A model generated the notes under the pieces. It saw nothing but the letters and a program-made list of their open reading frames with translations. It had not been told where the DNA came from and searched no databases. This document shows positions 10,698-23,345 of a DNA stretch of 64,000 bases, piece after piece. Origin of the DNA: Saxidomus purpurata (lineage: Eukaryota; Mollusca; Bivalvia; Venerida; Veneridae). A program made the position numbers and the translations under genes. The stretch's first letter is position 1, and each line of letters starts with the position of its first letter. Location: positions 29,363,081 to 29,427,080 of the forward strand of contig JAFMSR010000013.1 in NCBI GenBank assembly GCA_022818135.1, given 5' to 3'.

Positions 10698-11189
10698 TAA
10701 ATATGCATGGATTCATGTTTAGCTCAAGATTGAATCAACCTTACAAAAAAAAATCATTCAACACTACTGTATTTCCTCCAAACAAGTTGTTTCCATCCGT
10801 AACATATGGCATCGTCCGAGCACTATGTCAGTTCGATTTTTAGGACAACAATTGTTCATGTAAATTGTACATATTGAATTAAAGGTCAAGCTTGCGGAGG
10901 TCTTTGTTCCGCTCTGTAAGTCAAAGTCTCGTTCCACTCGTTGTTTTAATTGACCGCAAATAATTTCTATCGATTTTCATGTCACAACACAGGACGTAAA
11001 GGTCGCTGAATCCTTTTGTCTAAACAGTTTATCGCAGAGGCTCATAAAATCCTTTTGTCTAAACAGTTTATCGCAGAGGCTCATAAAATTCGGTTACGAT
11101 ATATTTATTGGTAGCTAGATAATGCAATTTTGATTAAAGCTCATTATGTCTAGGATCAAAGTGAAGACGGCAGTTTCTTTAAAATTGAC
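10698..11189. other. No gene seen; 39-bp perfect duplication
   Basis: A 39-bp unit (ending gcagaggctcataaa) occurs twice in tandem at about 11011-11088 without change. Otherwise nothing recognised. Confidence 0.7.
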
Positions 11190-12092
11190 GCACCTTTAAA
11201 ACGGCATTCCCTAGATCAAGCAGATTATTTTTTCAGAACGGTAACAATTATCGATATGTTTGTTTAAATAAATAAATGTGGTTTTCAAGAACAAATATCG
11301 AGACATGCCTCATTTATGCAAGGTGTGTCAATAAAGCAACCTTTTAGAATAACTCACTTTCACCCCAAAATGACGATACAAGTGTTTATAACAGTTTAAA
11401 GGGACATACCCTATAACTGATGCCAAACTAAATAACCGCGAAAACATAAATAACAAAATCTTTGGAAATATTATAACTTAACCTTAAAGTTTCAGCTATG
11501 CATTCCAGATAATTATCGATAAAATCAGCGATTAGAAATATACTGCAGTACCGTAAACCATTCAATAATCTATTTGGAGTTGTTGTTGTAGGCCTACAAT
11601 TAATGGGTGGATGAGATTTATTACAAAAAGCCTCTAAATTGCTTAATTGTGGTAAAATGGGGCATTTATCGCAATAGGTTCTTCTTTAAAATTGTATTCA
11701 TTTATCAGTTTACGTTCATTGAACACATAATCTTTGTTTCGAGAATATAATCTGCTACATGTAGGGAATAACTATTTACTTTTTCAGTAAAATCTTGGGA
11801 GTAAGCAGCTTTAAAGAACAACAAACATCAAAAAATGCCGCCTTTAGTACGAATAATCTTCATAGATGAATTCTGTAAACAATCGCTATCCACCCATTAA
11901 TTTAAACAATAACTTCACATATGTTATTTGATGTTTAACGATACCGCAACATATTTTCAAACGTTGATACCACCAATAATGACTGGATATATAGCTTAAA
12001 CATTCAGGGTAGGTAACTATACTTGCAACATTTATATTATTTATTCTTTGGAAGTTATTTTATTTAGCACCAGTCACTGTTCCTAAATCCAC
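11190..12092. mobile_element. MITE cluster with long inverted repeats
   Basis: The boundary at 11396 (ttaaagggacataccctat, then aaataaccgcgaaaacataa) mirrors the right end at 11975-12092 in reverse complement. The arms extend for about 250 bases to a shared attaatgggtgga word near 11605 and 11895. Internal boundaries at 11190 (ggcattccctaga, agcagatta) and about 11775 (taatctgctacatgtaggga) suggest one member nested in another. No coding sequence. The same family occurs near 2640, 40543-41024 and 62722. Confidence 0.6.
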
Positions 12093-12389
12093 ACTGTTAA
12101 AAGCTTTAGTTGGTACTTGTTTCAGCGATAAATATTTGTATATGTTAGAAAGACATGATGAACATATGCTCTGAGCCGAGATTTAAAGCTGCTTGCTCTC
12201 AGATTTTGATGAAAGAACAAAGTTTCTTCTAATTATCTGCAGATTTCATAATAGCGCGCCGTTTCAGTGTCTGTCGAATCAATTGAATACCAGGTAATAA
12301 GTAAAGCCGTCAAGTAGGCGGAGCTATATTGTTTTTTTTACCCATACGAAGGCTATCAGATTAGTGTAGTCTCCGAAAAAATATCCGTG

Positions 12390-13980
12390 CGGTCCCATAT
12401 TGTTTACAGCATAACTCCAAAAGTGCTTAGTCGGGGTTTTCTTCAAGCTTCATATACTGACAGAGTCCCATCAGGAAGAAGGGAAGTATGTAAGAACAAT
12501 AACTGTACGTTGCCTACATTTAGTGTTATTTCCCTTATCAGAATTATAGTTTTAAAAGTTTATGTCCAAGTAGAATGAATAAAAATATTGTAAATATAGA
12601 TTCTATTTCGAACTTATATAAACTGATCATAGCGCAATAGTTTAATATTAGTGTCATTATGACAATAATTCTACCGTATACTGATATAATTATTCACCGT
12701 TTCATGATTTACTTGTACTGTATTTGACTTACAAAAGTGCTAAAGGGATTTTTCTGTCAAAGCTCTAAAACACTGATAAAGCGAGAAATTGGGAAGAAGG
12801 GACAGTGTCATCAGAGTCATTGCCTACGCTTGCCTAAAAATTAGAGCGTTAATCCCCTTTATCAGTATTCAACTATCTATACAAAGTTCTTGTTCCTCAT
12901 GATGTATTTTCAACTTTTGGGTTTATTTTTACACTTTGTTAGCATGACTTTCCTCAATAAATATAAAAAGTAAAATATCATAAAAGTAAAACTAAAGATA
13001 ATAAATGCGAGGTCTTTTTCTAGAACAACCAGTACACTCTACATTGCCACAGTTGACTATCGCCTGTACAAATGAAATTTACTTTGTCTTGAAAGTTTTC
13101 TCACTTAACTCGATTAATGTACAATCGAGCCAAGTTTTGATGTTTTCAGTTCGTGTTTATTTTATCGACATGCGCACATTGGTGAAGTTTCGCAAGTTTG
13201 TACAGCGATACATTTACCTGAATCTCTAGATGTACACTGAGTTTGCTAAACCTATTCCCCTTTATCAAATATTTACATTAAGAGTGTATGTCCAATGCAT
13301 TACTCCATAAATTACCATAAGGATTTAATTCAAACTTAATGATACTAGACATTCTTTATAAGTTTTACGAAGGTGAAGTTCAGTTTTCAAGTAAAATACA
13401 ACCCACGTTGATGCTACAAAACAACAGTTATTCCTTTATCATACATTTCTAATCACGCTTTAGTATGAAAAAATATCTTAGGGTGATATTCTCTTCAAGC
13501 TTCATACAGTGATTAGCACAGGAAGATAAGTGAATGTCCTAAAACAATTATTCTACACATGCCTACAAGAAAAGTTCCTTTGAATCATGTTTGCTTTAAA
13601 TAGTTTGTCGTCTAGAGCATAGACTCCTTACAACCGTGTCTTCAGGTTAGCTCATCAAACGTTTCAGATACTGACTAGCCCAGAGTATAGTGCCGAGGTA
13701 CAAGAACATTTTCCTCCATGCAACATTTTCTTATATGGAGTTTATTCCCTTTATAAGTATAAACTTTGTTTCGTGTTGATAGCTAGAAAATTAATACAGT
13801 TCGGATTTTCATTTGTAAAAACTGACATAGAAGTTGTTTTATGAAATAAAGTTTCAAGGTTTAAAATAACTCTACCATGCCTACTTTTAGTCAAAAAAAA
13901 ATATCATAAGCACTAGATTGATAAAAAATCAAATAATGTCAATTTGCAAACCTTACTCTTAGATTGCCTTATTCAGTATT
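12390..13980 (+). repeat. Diverged long tandem repeat, about 4 units
   Basis: Similar words recur in the same order: tcttcaagcttcata, then aggaagaa or aggaagata, aacaat and a gcctaca near 12445-12520 and 13490-13570; weaker forms near 12740-12850 and 13730-13890; and (c)ccctttatcagtatt-like boundaries near 12855, 13255 and 13750. The units are old and no open frame is shared. The limits are approximate. Confidence 0.4.
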
Positions 13981-14283
13981 TACATAGTAGTTCGTTTGGG
14001 CGGGTAACTACAGAATGTGACCATCACTCATTTACTACCTGTTTAAAGCAAACACTAACGGCTCGGTATATAAAATTGCAGTATCGAAATAAAATAGTGT
14101 TGGAACGAATCACCAAATAAAAATTCCCGGTTTCAAGGAAATTACCTGTAAAGTATATATTGCTGTTTTTTTAATTGGAATTATGAGCTACCAAATTATA
14201 AAATGGTTTTTAACTCCCGATGAAAAATATATAGTGTAGCGGTGCCGTCAAAACAAACTCGCTAACATTTCAACATATATACC
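13981..14283. other. No gene seen
   Basis: Spacer before a SINE. Confidence 0.5.
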
Positions 14284-14545
14284 GTCTCCCTTGGTCTAGT
14301 GGTTTAGGCATCCGCCTTGTGAGCGGGAGGTCGAAGGTTCGAATCCCAGCAGGGGTCCATTCTGATATGGCCGGTTGGTGAGCCGCCAGCTAGTTAAATG
14401 ATGGTTACCGTATACCTACCTGCCTGGTTCCTGGCATTACAAGGATAGAATTCGGGAGGTAAATGTGCTCAAAAACAAGGTGTCTCATAAGTCAGATATT
14501 GCGGGCCCTTTAAATAGGGGTGACACTATAATAAACAAACACTTT
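14284..14545 (+). mobile_element. tRNA-derived SINE
   Basis: The head has an A box (tggtctagtgg near 14292) and a B box (ggttcgaatcc near 14336) at tRNA spacing. The acceptor and T stems do not pair properly, so this is not a working tRNA. The body includes atatggccggttggtgagcc and ends near gacactataataaacaaaca. A 5'-truncated relative of the body is at 47610-47720. RNA polymerase III would transcribe the intact form from the two boxes. Confidence 0.8.
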
Positions 14546-14899
14546 ACCTTTTATATTCTAGAATTACTGTGTAGATTTTACTTGTATTGTTGGTTCTAGT
14601 CACTTCTTTTACGTTTTATGTTGTATTATTTTACAGATATTATATTACGAGCAGTTGTCAACTGATATTTTGAAATCGAAAAGTGTAGTCAAATATGTTC
14701 TTGAATGTAATTTTATGCAATTGTAATCTACATACCTAGCAATAATCTTTAATACTCTGTTAAAGAAGCATGTTCTACACTATAAGAGCATTGTCAGCTA
14801 GACAATTAACATTATTGTTCAATACTAACTAGCACATGGGTTCACATTTCTTTTTTAAAAACCCTCGAGTATATAGAAGGTGATGCGAAATTAGTCTTG
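14546..14899. other. No gene seen
   Basis: Nothing recognised. Confidence 0.5.
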
Positions 14900-15600
14900 T
14901 AGATCTTACTTTCAGCTTTACCTTTTACATGTGCTTATTATTGCTTTCCTTAATATGCTTTTAATTATTCATATTTCACGAAACGAATAGTACTATCACA
15001 GCACGCTAGCGTTCGAGCTGTTGATACAATATAGTCTATAACGGGTTTTAATGAAGTTATTTCGGAGCCGACGAACAGTAAATAATTTTCGCATGCTTTC
15101 ATTACATCATAAACAAGTTTGTAATCTTTTTTTTAATTCATTAGCCAAAACCAATAGCTCTTGTAGGTAGAAATAGGCAGAAATGTTTAAAACTGTTCTA
15201 AAAGTATATTCATATTATTACGCAATCTTTGTTAAATACGTGTGGTTGGTTATTTCAAGCCAATACTATTAAACAACATACAGTTGTTTTGATTGCTTAT
15301 AACTGTTGACGTGTTATAGCAATATTAAACCTGAAGATATTTTTAAATGGCATAGCAACTGTGACACCTTTAATCAATCCTTCATTTCCATAAAACGAAC
15401 ACGATCACAGATTACTAAAATCGCAACAAGATAAAATGTGAAAGTGACACCGGAAATACATTTATTTACTTCCGGAAAATCACATGTTTCCGGACGTTTA
15501 TTTCGAAATACACAACGTAGAGTAATGAAAATAATTTCTCTTTGAGAAAGACTTTCGCCACATTGACCCTGGTGCCTAATTATGCAGTTATTGTTGTTAT
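14900..15600 (+). repeat. Duplicated 720-bp block, copy B, with CCGGAA motif cluster
   Basis: Aligns with 2660-3380 and 18440-19180. The core near 15430-15520 reads gtgacaccggaaatac ... acttccggaaaatcacatg ... tttccggac and is closest to copies A and C there, while the flanks are more diverged. It carries no gene. Confidence 0.75.
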
Positions 15601-16322
15601 ATACACAGTGTCTAGTTATGTGTTTATTGATGTATATATGCACACTAAATAATTATTTTACTGATCTATAAGCAGCAGTTAAAACAAAATAACCTGCAAA
15701 TACAGTGGAGTCAAAACTGCAGTACTGCAAACAATCATTAAACGACAGTCTGAATGAACAGTTTTTCAAATGGATTGACTTCAATCACATACTTGGAAAA
15801 AAACAAAAATTCTTTACGGAAGTAATTTATTGTAAATACGTTCATATGGATAGGCTTAACCGTTTATATCTGCAAATTGAATTAGAAATCAACATCAAAT
15901 ACTTTCATGTACAAGATCTAATATCTTTGTAGGATATTTAGTTGCAAAACGTTGAATGTTTAGGAAATAATCTGCAGTTTTTAAGAACGCAAAATACGAT
16001 AAGGCTATATATGGTTTAATAGACTATATGGCTTTGTAGACAGAAACGGTTTTAGACTATGATAAAAACAGAAGAGATTTTTTTTTTCTAATATCATCTA
16101 ACATGAATAAATTTTAAAATTACTCCGCCTAATTATACCCTAGAAATGTGTATATTTAATAGAAGAAATATATGCAATTAAACGTTACTTGACGCAATAC
16201 AATTAGACAAAACTTAGAATTAAAATACCTAATGACTTCTTATCATGTCTGTCTACACAAAGGAGGAATATTATCGACGATGTGGTATGATCATGCACAT
16301 AAGAAGGATGTGAACAAACCAT
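15601..16322. other. No gene seen
   Basis: Contains weak open frames only. A stretch near 16035-16080 (agactatgataaaaacaga) resembles 20670-20700, consistent with a wider old duplication. Confidence 0.45.
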
Positions 16323-16733
16323 ATGGCGACTATATGGCGTAATATAGCGACTATAGGGCGTAATATGGCGACTATAGGGCGTAATATGGCGACTATAGGG
16401 CGTAGTATGGCGACTATAGGGCGTAATATGGCGACTATATGGCGTAATATGGCGACTATAGGGCGTTATATGGCGTAATATGGCGACTATAGGGCGTAAT
16501 ATGGCGACTATAGGGCGTAGTATGGCGACTATAGGGCGTAATAAGGCGACTATATGGCGTAATATGGCGACAATATGGCGACTATAGGGCGTAATATGGC
16601 GACTATAGGGCGTAATATGGCGACTATAGGGCGTAATATGGCGACTATATGGCGTAATATGGCGACTATATGGCGTAATATGGTGACTATAGGGCGTAAT
16701 ATGGCGACTATAGGGCGTAGTATGGCGACTGGA
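16323..16733 (+). repeat. 21-bp minisatellite, about 19 copies
   Basis: The unit atggcgactatagggcgtaat is seen with small variants (tatatggcgtaat, gggcgtagt). The unit is seven codons long, so both strands remain open and give the spurious peptides ATIGRNM and VAILRPI. Confidence 0.96.
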
Positions 16734-16759
16734 AGCAAGGTCAAAATGATAATTAGACT

Positions 16760-16930
16760 ACGACTGAACATTAAGCGATGTCTGAAGTTTGCAGAACTAT
16801 TTCACGTGAGTGTGACATATTCATACAGTAATCTTAATTAACAGACAGAATCTTTTGACGTCTTGTCCATCATTGTGTAACAATCAATAATTGGATTGAC
16901 TTGGAAGTAATTATCAAATCTTATTCAGAT
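16760..16930 (+). repeat. Duplicate segment paired with 21640-21810
   Basis: Shared words are gcgatgtctgaagtt / gtgatgtctgaagtt, gtgtgacatattca / aatgtgacatattca, atcttaattaaca, tgtccatcat and tcttattcagatt / tcttataaagatt. With copies B and C of the 720-bp block, this suggests that 14.9-17.0 kb and 18.4-21.8 kb are old tandem duplicates. Confidence 0.65.
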
Positions 16931-18439
16931 TACTTATATTAGACTTCACAAAGATCTCTTTGTTTACAATCTGCATCGTTATTGTTACAACCATAACATC
17001 ATCTACCTATCCATCCGCCAGTCACGTACAGGGTACGAATTACAGGTATGAAAAATGAGTAATTCTATTCAACAGGTGTACTTATATTTATTTTACGAAG
17101 AAATTATTAGATCTTCCTATCTGCGAGAAACAGAAGCAAATACAGAAAAAGTAAAAAGGTGTACCACTGTCTGTAAGAAGTTATTGAATGCAAAGATGTG
17201 CAGTTAATGTTGACGACCGATAACTTCAAATTAACTGATATATTGTGGATATTAAATAGTAAATGCATGGAGCAGTTTTGCTATCCTGGATATGTCGAGT
17301 GCCTCAATTATGTACCTCTTTTAATTTGAAGATTTCTTTCTTATGGTTATAATAATAAAAAGTCAATTCCAACATTTATCAGAATAAAAGGCTATGAAAG
17401 AAGACAAAGCATGCAATGTTGCAGAGAAACAACTTCTATTTTATCAAGATAAGCAATTGTTATATTTTGGTGTAAGTTGGTACTGACCTTGAAATGTTCC
17501 TTATTTAGAAGTTATGGAATGTAATATTAGTAAAAATGGCAGCAGCTGCAGCTTGGAATGATAAAGATGTTTTCGCACTTCTGTTATGCAGAACTATTGA
17601 ACAATTCTACAGTTATTTCGCCTAAAAGAGCTTCGGTCCCCATGTGGCTACGAACTATCCATAATATAGACTCAGCTAATTTACAAGGAAAATCTGTTCA
17701 AATGTTTCTTGTTTAGCCCGTGATTAAAGCAAGCTTGCAAAATAATCTTCAACGCGATTTTCATTTCCTCTATTACGCATACAGCAACATGATTTACAAC
17801 TGATCCCCATACGTGGCATGTGGCGGCGTGTAGACACTATATCCGCTATGTTTCACCTAGGATGATTACTGTTCATGTTAATGGTCAATATTGACTCAAT
17901 GGTGACCAGATCAAAGACTAAGCTTGCAAAACCCTTTGTTGAAATCTGCTGCTCGCTTGCTCCATAAGACGTAAGAATTTTCAAATCAGTTGAACAGTAT
18001 TCAACATAATAAATAAAAATAAACTAAGATTTCTCCTGTATACAGGTTCTTTTCAATAAAGTGAGTAAACTGGATGCAAAAGTCACTTTAAATGATACCC
18101 AAATCTTTATGTTTTATGATATACAAGTAAGTAAAACAGCGTCATTCTAAACGGACCTCTCCGGCAATATTGCCCTGTTCCTACGATCTCAAGACATTGA
18201 TCTACTATGAATTGTCTGCCCTTGGACACACGGGATTTTACAATATTTTCTGATTTTCAAGCGCAGATTATTGTCTAAAATCAAGGACGGTGACCTTTGA
18301 TTTTCATTTCAGATTAATTTCCAGTTCCAAACTTGATTCTCAGTTTAGTTTGAAGATATTCTATGAAGGAGAAAACGTTGGCTCTGTATACGGTATCATC
18401 CTCAATGACACAATAAAGAGGCCGCCAGACGTAAATTCA
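16931..18439. other. No gene seen
   Basis: 1.5 kb without a credible exon, repeat partner or RNA gene. Confidence 0.5.
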
Positions 18440-19180
18440 ATAAAGAAACGGTCATTATCAGCTTTACCTTTTACATTTGCTTCTTCTTTTTTTCTTAAAT
18501 ATACCCTTAAAGTATTTATATTTTACGAACCAAAATCACTGTTAATGTATACATGTATAAGCCTTCGGACTGTTTACACAGTAGTATTTAATGGGTTTTA
18601 ATGAAGCCATTACAAGAACCAGTGGGAGTGCTCTTTTAGAGTGCCGGCAAACAGGAAGTATTCGTCTACTATAAGTCAATAACACGTTTTAAACCATCGC
18701 TTTTCCACGAATAAACCAACACTTCTTGGAAAGAGAAGCAGACAGAAAAATGTAAATTTAAAGTGATTCAAAAGTACATCCCCTATTACGCAATCTTTGT
18801 TAATTATGTGTGATTTGTTATTTCCAGACAAAGCTGTTAAACAACATGCAGTTGTTTCGGCTGCTTATCTACAAATTACTAACAACGAAACCCTGAAGCT
18901 ATTTGGTAAATGTCATTGCAGCTATTACACATATAATCAATACTTCGTTTCCATAAAACGAACAAGATAAGTGATTGTTTAAATCACAACATGATAAAAT
19001 GTAAAAGTAACACCGGATAAACATTTATTTACTTCCGGAAAATCACATGTTTTCGGATGCTTATTTCAAGGTACACAACATAGATTACTGAAAATATTAT
19101 CTCTTTGGGATGAAGACTCTCGTGTCATTGCTTTTAGTGTCTAGTTATATTGTTATTGCTCTAAATATGCACATTAAGGG
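18440..19180 (+). repeat. Duplicated 720-bp block, copy C, with CCGGAA motif cluster
   Basis: Aligns with copies A and B. The first motif has decayed to caccggataa and the last to ttttcggat, but cttccggaaaatcacatg is intact. The weak open frame at 18290-18601 overlaps it but is not conserved in the other copies. Confidence 0.7.
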
Positions 19181-19204
19181 TTCCTCGCTATCAGTTTAGT
19201 TTAT

Positions 19205-19390
19205 ACTACTTTAATTTTAGCTCGATTTTGAAGAAAGCTTGTAGCTTATCGAGTCACTCTCGAGTCCGCTTCCTGGAAAAACCAGTAATGGTGTCATATG
19301 AGGAAGTACGGTCGTGACTTGGTGGGGCTCGAACCCGCAACTCCTGGATGAGCGGCAGACACCTAAACCTCTACACCACCACTCCTCTAT
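19205..19390 (-). mobile_element. tRNA-derived SINE, minus strand
   Basis: In reverse complement the head has the A box tggtgtagagg and the B box ggttcgagccc, followed by caccaagtcacgaccg. A central ctggtttttccaggaagcgg core and a tail with cgataagctacaagctttct follow. The core resembles those of conserved-core SINE superfamilies reported in molluscs (V-SINE, MESC); the exact family was not checked. Confidence 0.8.
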
Positions 19391-19941
19391 TGCTCATATA
19401 TGTATCCATAACTAGTAAAACACATTAATTGTTATCACCTCTCTGATATTTCACATTTCCGATACAAAATTTACATATAAAGCTTTCATCTAAATTTGTT
19501 TTATTTCATTAATTTGATTTCATTATTAATTATGCAATACGGAGAAGGGCTAATGAAAGAACTCCAAAACCTTGGTCTTTTATTAACAGTGTACTAGTGA
19601 GTCCATTAAACAAACCTGTGTTATCCGAATGTCCAACCTGATAAAATAAATTGCCACAAACACGTGTCAATGTTTGCACTTTTTTTTGTTAAAATAAAGG
19701 CTGACTTCTTGTATCCTCGAGCGAGGTCAAGCGCATTCTGTAAAATAAAAAATACTCAGATAACATTGTGTAGTTGACAAGACTTAAGTTTGCATGTTTA
19801 CTTTTACAAATGGACACATATTTTTCCTGGTTGAATGTTCTTAAGATTTTCTACTAATAAGCTAATTAGTGACAAGGTCATTATCAGTTCGAAGTAGTAA
19901 ATAATTTCCGAAGGTGTCTTTTGTGACTCTTTAGTTCACCT
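19391..19941. other. No gene seen
   Basis: AT-rich; nothing recognised. Confidence 0.5.
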
Positions 19942-20263
19942 GGCTTTGCCATGGTGAGCCTTATTAATGGGTCCGTCTTCCGTCGTCCGTCAACATTTTG
20001 ATTCAAACGCCATCTCCTCAGAAACCACTGGGGCAATGTTGATGAAACTATGCAGGGATGGTCACTTGATTTTGCATAGGCTTAAATAAGGAAAACTTGA
20101 AACAACACAAGGCCCATAGACAGAGCTTAGATATTTGGAATGCTATTAAGCATTGTGTAGTGGACCCCTACGAATTATGTTAAAATCATTACCCATTCTA
20201 TTATTGGCAATTGATATACAGGTGAGCGATATAGGGCCATTTTGGTCCTCTTGTTCAAGTTTG
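19942..20263 (+). mobile_element. Short interspersed repeat, same family as 10010-10697
   Basis: Left end cacctggctttgccatggtg (hairpin), then ccgtcgtccgtcaac and cagaaaccactggggcaatg. Right end caggtgagcgatatagggcc, then attttggtcctcttgtt. The same right end appears at 56990-57030. No open frame. This copy lacks the tandem units of the 10-kb copy. Confidence 0.65.
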
Positions 20264-20729
20264 CTCAAATGAGGATTGTTTCAAACAATGTCATTCAGGA
20301 CAAACCCTTAAATCACAATTACAAACCTTTAGCTATTGACACATATAAATAAAATATAACCAACAATTTGTTAATGATTTAAATAAAAAAGGAGGTGTAT
20401 AAATGAAAACGTAAATAAAAATAAAGAATTGATTATCCAAAAATCTTAAATTTGAATAAGAAATCAATAAAAACTTCTCGTGTGTACAATACTTATATCG
20501 GTACAGGGCGTTTAATCTTTAACCGCATTTCATCTGTGAAAACTGCATGTTTATGGTATTTAGTGTATTTAAGAAATACATGTAATATATATTTTCTAAA
20601 GGCCGTAATCAAAATATAGTGCTTATTATATTGCATGCGAAATATTATAGAATGGCGTTACAGTACAGACACTGTTTCGAACTATGATGAAACAGAAATG
20701 ATCAAATCCATACGCCCGAAGCGACGTTT
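20264..20729. other. No gene seen
   Basis: AT-rich; part may belong to the old duplication with 15.9-16.1 kb. Confidence 0.45.
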
Positions 20730-21330
20730 TATGTCAATACCTGCGGCAGGCGGCAGGCGGCGGGCGGCGTCAACATTTTGTCCTTCTTTCTAAGCCAAAC
20801 ACTTTTGTACTGATCTTCACCAAAAATTGTTGTACAGGTTTATGGGCATAATGTATCGACAAAGTGCGATAATCCGCCAAATCGCCCTTAACACTTTTGG
20901 ATTACGCATATATTTGCCATATTAGCCTTGTCCGCTCTCTAGGTCAAAGAGTTTTCACAGATCTTCACCAAACTTAGTGAATATATTTGTGGGCATTATA
21001 TCTTGGCCGAGTTCGATAACCAGCCAAATCGAGTTAGGCACGTTTGGATAACGACCCTTGAATTACACAAAAATGGTCAAATTAGCCTTTTCCGCTCTCC
21101 AAGTGGAGCAGTTTTCATCAAATCTTCATCAAACTTATTAAAAATATCTGTGGGCAAAGTATCTAGGCAAAGTTTGATAACCAGCAAAATCGCAAAATGA
21201 TGAAATTATCCTTCTCAGCTCTATAGTTCAAACAGGTGAACTAGCCTTGTTTTATAAAACCTATGAACTGCCAGATACTAAGTTATGCCTCCCTGACGGG
21301 CGATATTTGATAATTTGACACTCTTGTTTA
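20730..21330 (+). mobile_element. Interspersed repeat with internal tandem units
   Basis: A G/C-rich run (gcggcaggcggcaggcgg) is followed by three degenerate units of about 150-190 bp. Each contains a tccgctctc word, gttttca, gatcttcaccaaa, gtgggca and gataaccagc. The right end is ctccctgacgggcgatattt. The open frame at 21003-21200 lies in these units and is not a gene. Confidence 0.6.
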
Positions 21331-21639
21331 TTATAATCAAACATGAGTAAACTTTTGAGAGAAGAATGCACAGTTGTGTGACAGGATTGCCTGTTTTACG
21401 GAAGAAATATAAACAAAATAGTTTGTTTTGACTGAACTTAGACTAAGTTAATGATTTTTATGTAAAGCATATCTGGGCAAAAAATGTATATTAATATAGA
21501 AAGTGGAATGGTGTTGTAGAAATAAGATTTTGATATGGCCATGTCCATCAGAAGTGAAAGCTCTTTACATGTACGAAAACGGGCTGTATTTTACCGACTA
21601 CATATTAAAACGATGAAAATAATAAATAAAGTGCAATAG

Positions 21640-21810
21640 AATATAAAGTGATGTCTGAAGTTGAACAGAATCAACTCATGTGAATGTGACATATTCAGAC
21701 AGGAATCTTAATTAACAATCAGAATCATATTACGGTATGTCCATCATCGTGTAATAATCAATTGAATTGACTTGCACTTTATCATAATTATCCAATCTTA
21801 TAAAGATTGA
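21640..21810 (+). repeat. Duplicate segment paired with 16760-16930
   Basis: See the partner entry. It lies the expected distance after copy C of the 720-bp block once the inserted elements at 19205-19390, 19942-20263 and 20730-21330 are allowed for. Confidence 0.6.
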
Positions 21811-22696
21811 ATGCCTTAATGTCATATGGTTAGACATCCAATAATTTCTTCCTCAGTTGAAATACTTACTTTATACATTATAATTTATACATTTTTTATC
21901 ATCCAGAATATTTTCAATACACAAGTTAGTATATCTACTATGGGACCTGCAATGAAACACTTTTCCGCATTGTGCCTAGAATGTCATGCCTTGCCTATGG
22001 TTATGCCACATGTTTATAGAATACTTCAACCTAATATGCCCTCTTGTCTCTTTTATTAGTGTTACACTTGGCCCTTTATATACGGTGGGGATATAAGGTA
22101 CAAAAAGTAAACCAAGACGGGTCACAGGTTTCTATAATATTTTCCAGATCTCATCGTTCAGTAACGATGCATATACTGCAGTAACGGAGGCAGAGTAACT
22201 GTAGGAAATGACACAATCTGAAACGTACAAATATCAACAAACGTAAGACTTGTATGAGATCCAAACTATTAAGGAGATTTACCAAAGATACAATCTTTTA
22301 CTTCATAATAACAAACCGAGCATAAAATCGAAGTGTCTAGTGGCTCTTTTATAACTTCTAAAACACTTTAACAACATGTTCAATAATATGATTTGGATTT
22401 ACATTTGCAAAAAGCGCGAATGTATAAAAATACAAAAATACAATCCAAATAACACTTTGAACTCACCAACTGATTGTTTTCAATCCGTCCACACTGAATA
22501 CACAATACACACGTGCAGTTACTGTCTTAACAGGGCAGTTCATCACAATATTCCCACATAGCGAAAAAAACGAAAGAAATCCAAAAACTATTTCCGGTCT
22601 GAGGTTCGTAAAGCTCATTATTAAATCCGTCCGAAATATGGTTCGGTCAACATAAGTAAAATGTAGTATCATCTTGATATAACAAGCATCATATAT
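21811..22696. other. No gene seen
   Basis: Weak open frames only, without conserved motifs. Confidence 0.5.
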
Positions 22697-22765
22697 TAGG
22701 GCTTTGTCGTTGGTACTGGTTTCCTATATGACCAACGCCCCCAGAAGAGGTTAGTTATCGTAGGT
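22697..22765 (+). repeat. 70-bp dispersed repeat, inverted partner at 31105-31177
   Basis: gctttgtcgttggtactggt and atgaccaacgccccc, then agaagaggttagttat. The reverse complement of 31105-31177 reads gctttatcgttggtaccggt and atgaccaacgcccc, then gaagaggtcagttat. Confidence 0.75.
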
Positions 22766-22897
22766 TTCGGAGGATAGTGCAAGATACAGAAAGCGTCCCG
22801 ATTCAACAGACACCCCTGGTTCTTATACATGCCAGGTGTATAGCACCCATACATGGGACCTGGGTTTTATAAGACTATTAGTATTTCCTTGCCGGGT

Positions 22898-23127
22898 ATT
22901 TATAAACGAATGATACGCCTTAAATACACGTCTATGTTGCATCGGGTCAATGGGGAGCTCTATTTGAAAAAAAGTACAAGAATCTCGAATAAAGCTCCCA
23001 TTTGATTAGGGGAGCTGTATTCGTTAATGCGCACCGGATACAGCTCTCCGGGGAGCTCTATTCGTTATGGCGAACCGAATAGAGCTCCGCTGGGAGCTGT
23101 ATCCGAAAGTAGCTGTATCCGGTGTTA
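22898..23127 (+). repeat. Palindrome-rich dispersed repeat, copy 1 (GGGAGCTGTATTC family)
   Basis: Matches 45425-45660 in order: gtatttataaacgaat, gttgcatcgggt, cccatttgattaggggagct, tgtattcgtt, then alternating gagctgtat-type words and their complements, ending tagctgtatccggtgttaca. The alternating direct and inverted copies can form nested hairpins. Confidence 0.8.
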
Positions 23128-23219
23128 CATAGCATATTTGTAAGAAAAACAAGGATTAAGTTTGTTTTCCCGATACACATGTCGCGATACATATTTATCT
23201 ACTATTTGACAAATTTGAC

Positions 23220-23345
23220 AAGCGGCCGGTTAGCTCATTCGAGCATTTGGTTGAACAACTATCCAAGGAAGGTACATTGTTCGAATCCCATTCAAACTTC
23301 TGTTTTTTCCTCACCTTGTGACATTTGGTGCCTTCCGACTGAATA
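23220..23345 (+). mobile_element. Decayed tRNA-derived SINE or tRNA pseudogene
   Basis: A tRNA-like head (gccggttagctcattcgagc ... gttcgaatccc) with an A-like and a B box. The anticodon arm is not recognisable. It ends in an AATAAA-containing, T-rich tail. Confidence 0.45.

Noticed and set aside
14284..14358. Functional tRNA gene (apparent anticodon TGT)
   Set aside because: A and B boxes are good, but the T and acceptor stems do not pair, and the sequence continues into a body shared with another locus, as in a SINE.
16550..16841. Repeated MATIGRN and VAILRPI peptides
   Set aside because: Both strands of a 21-bp minisatellite; not coding.
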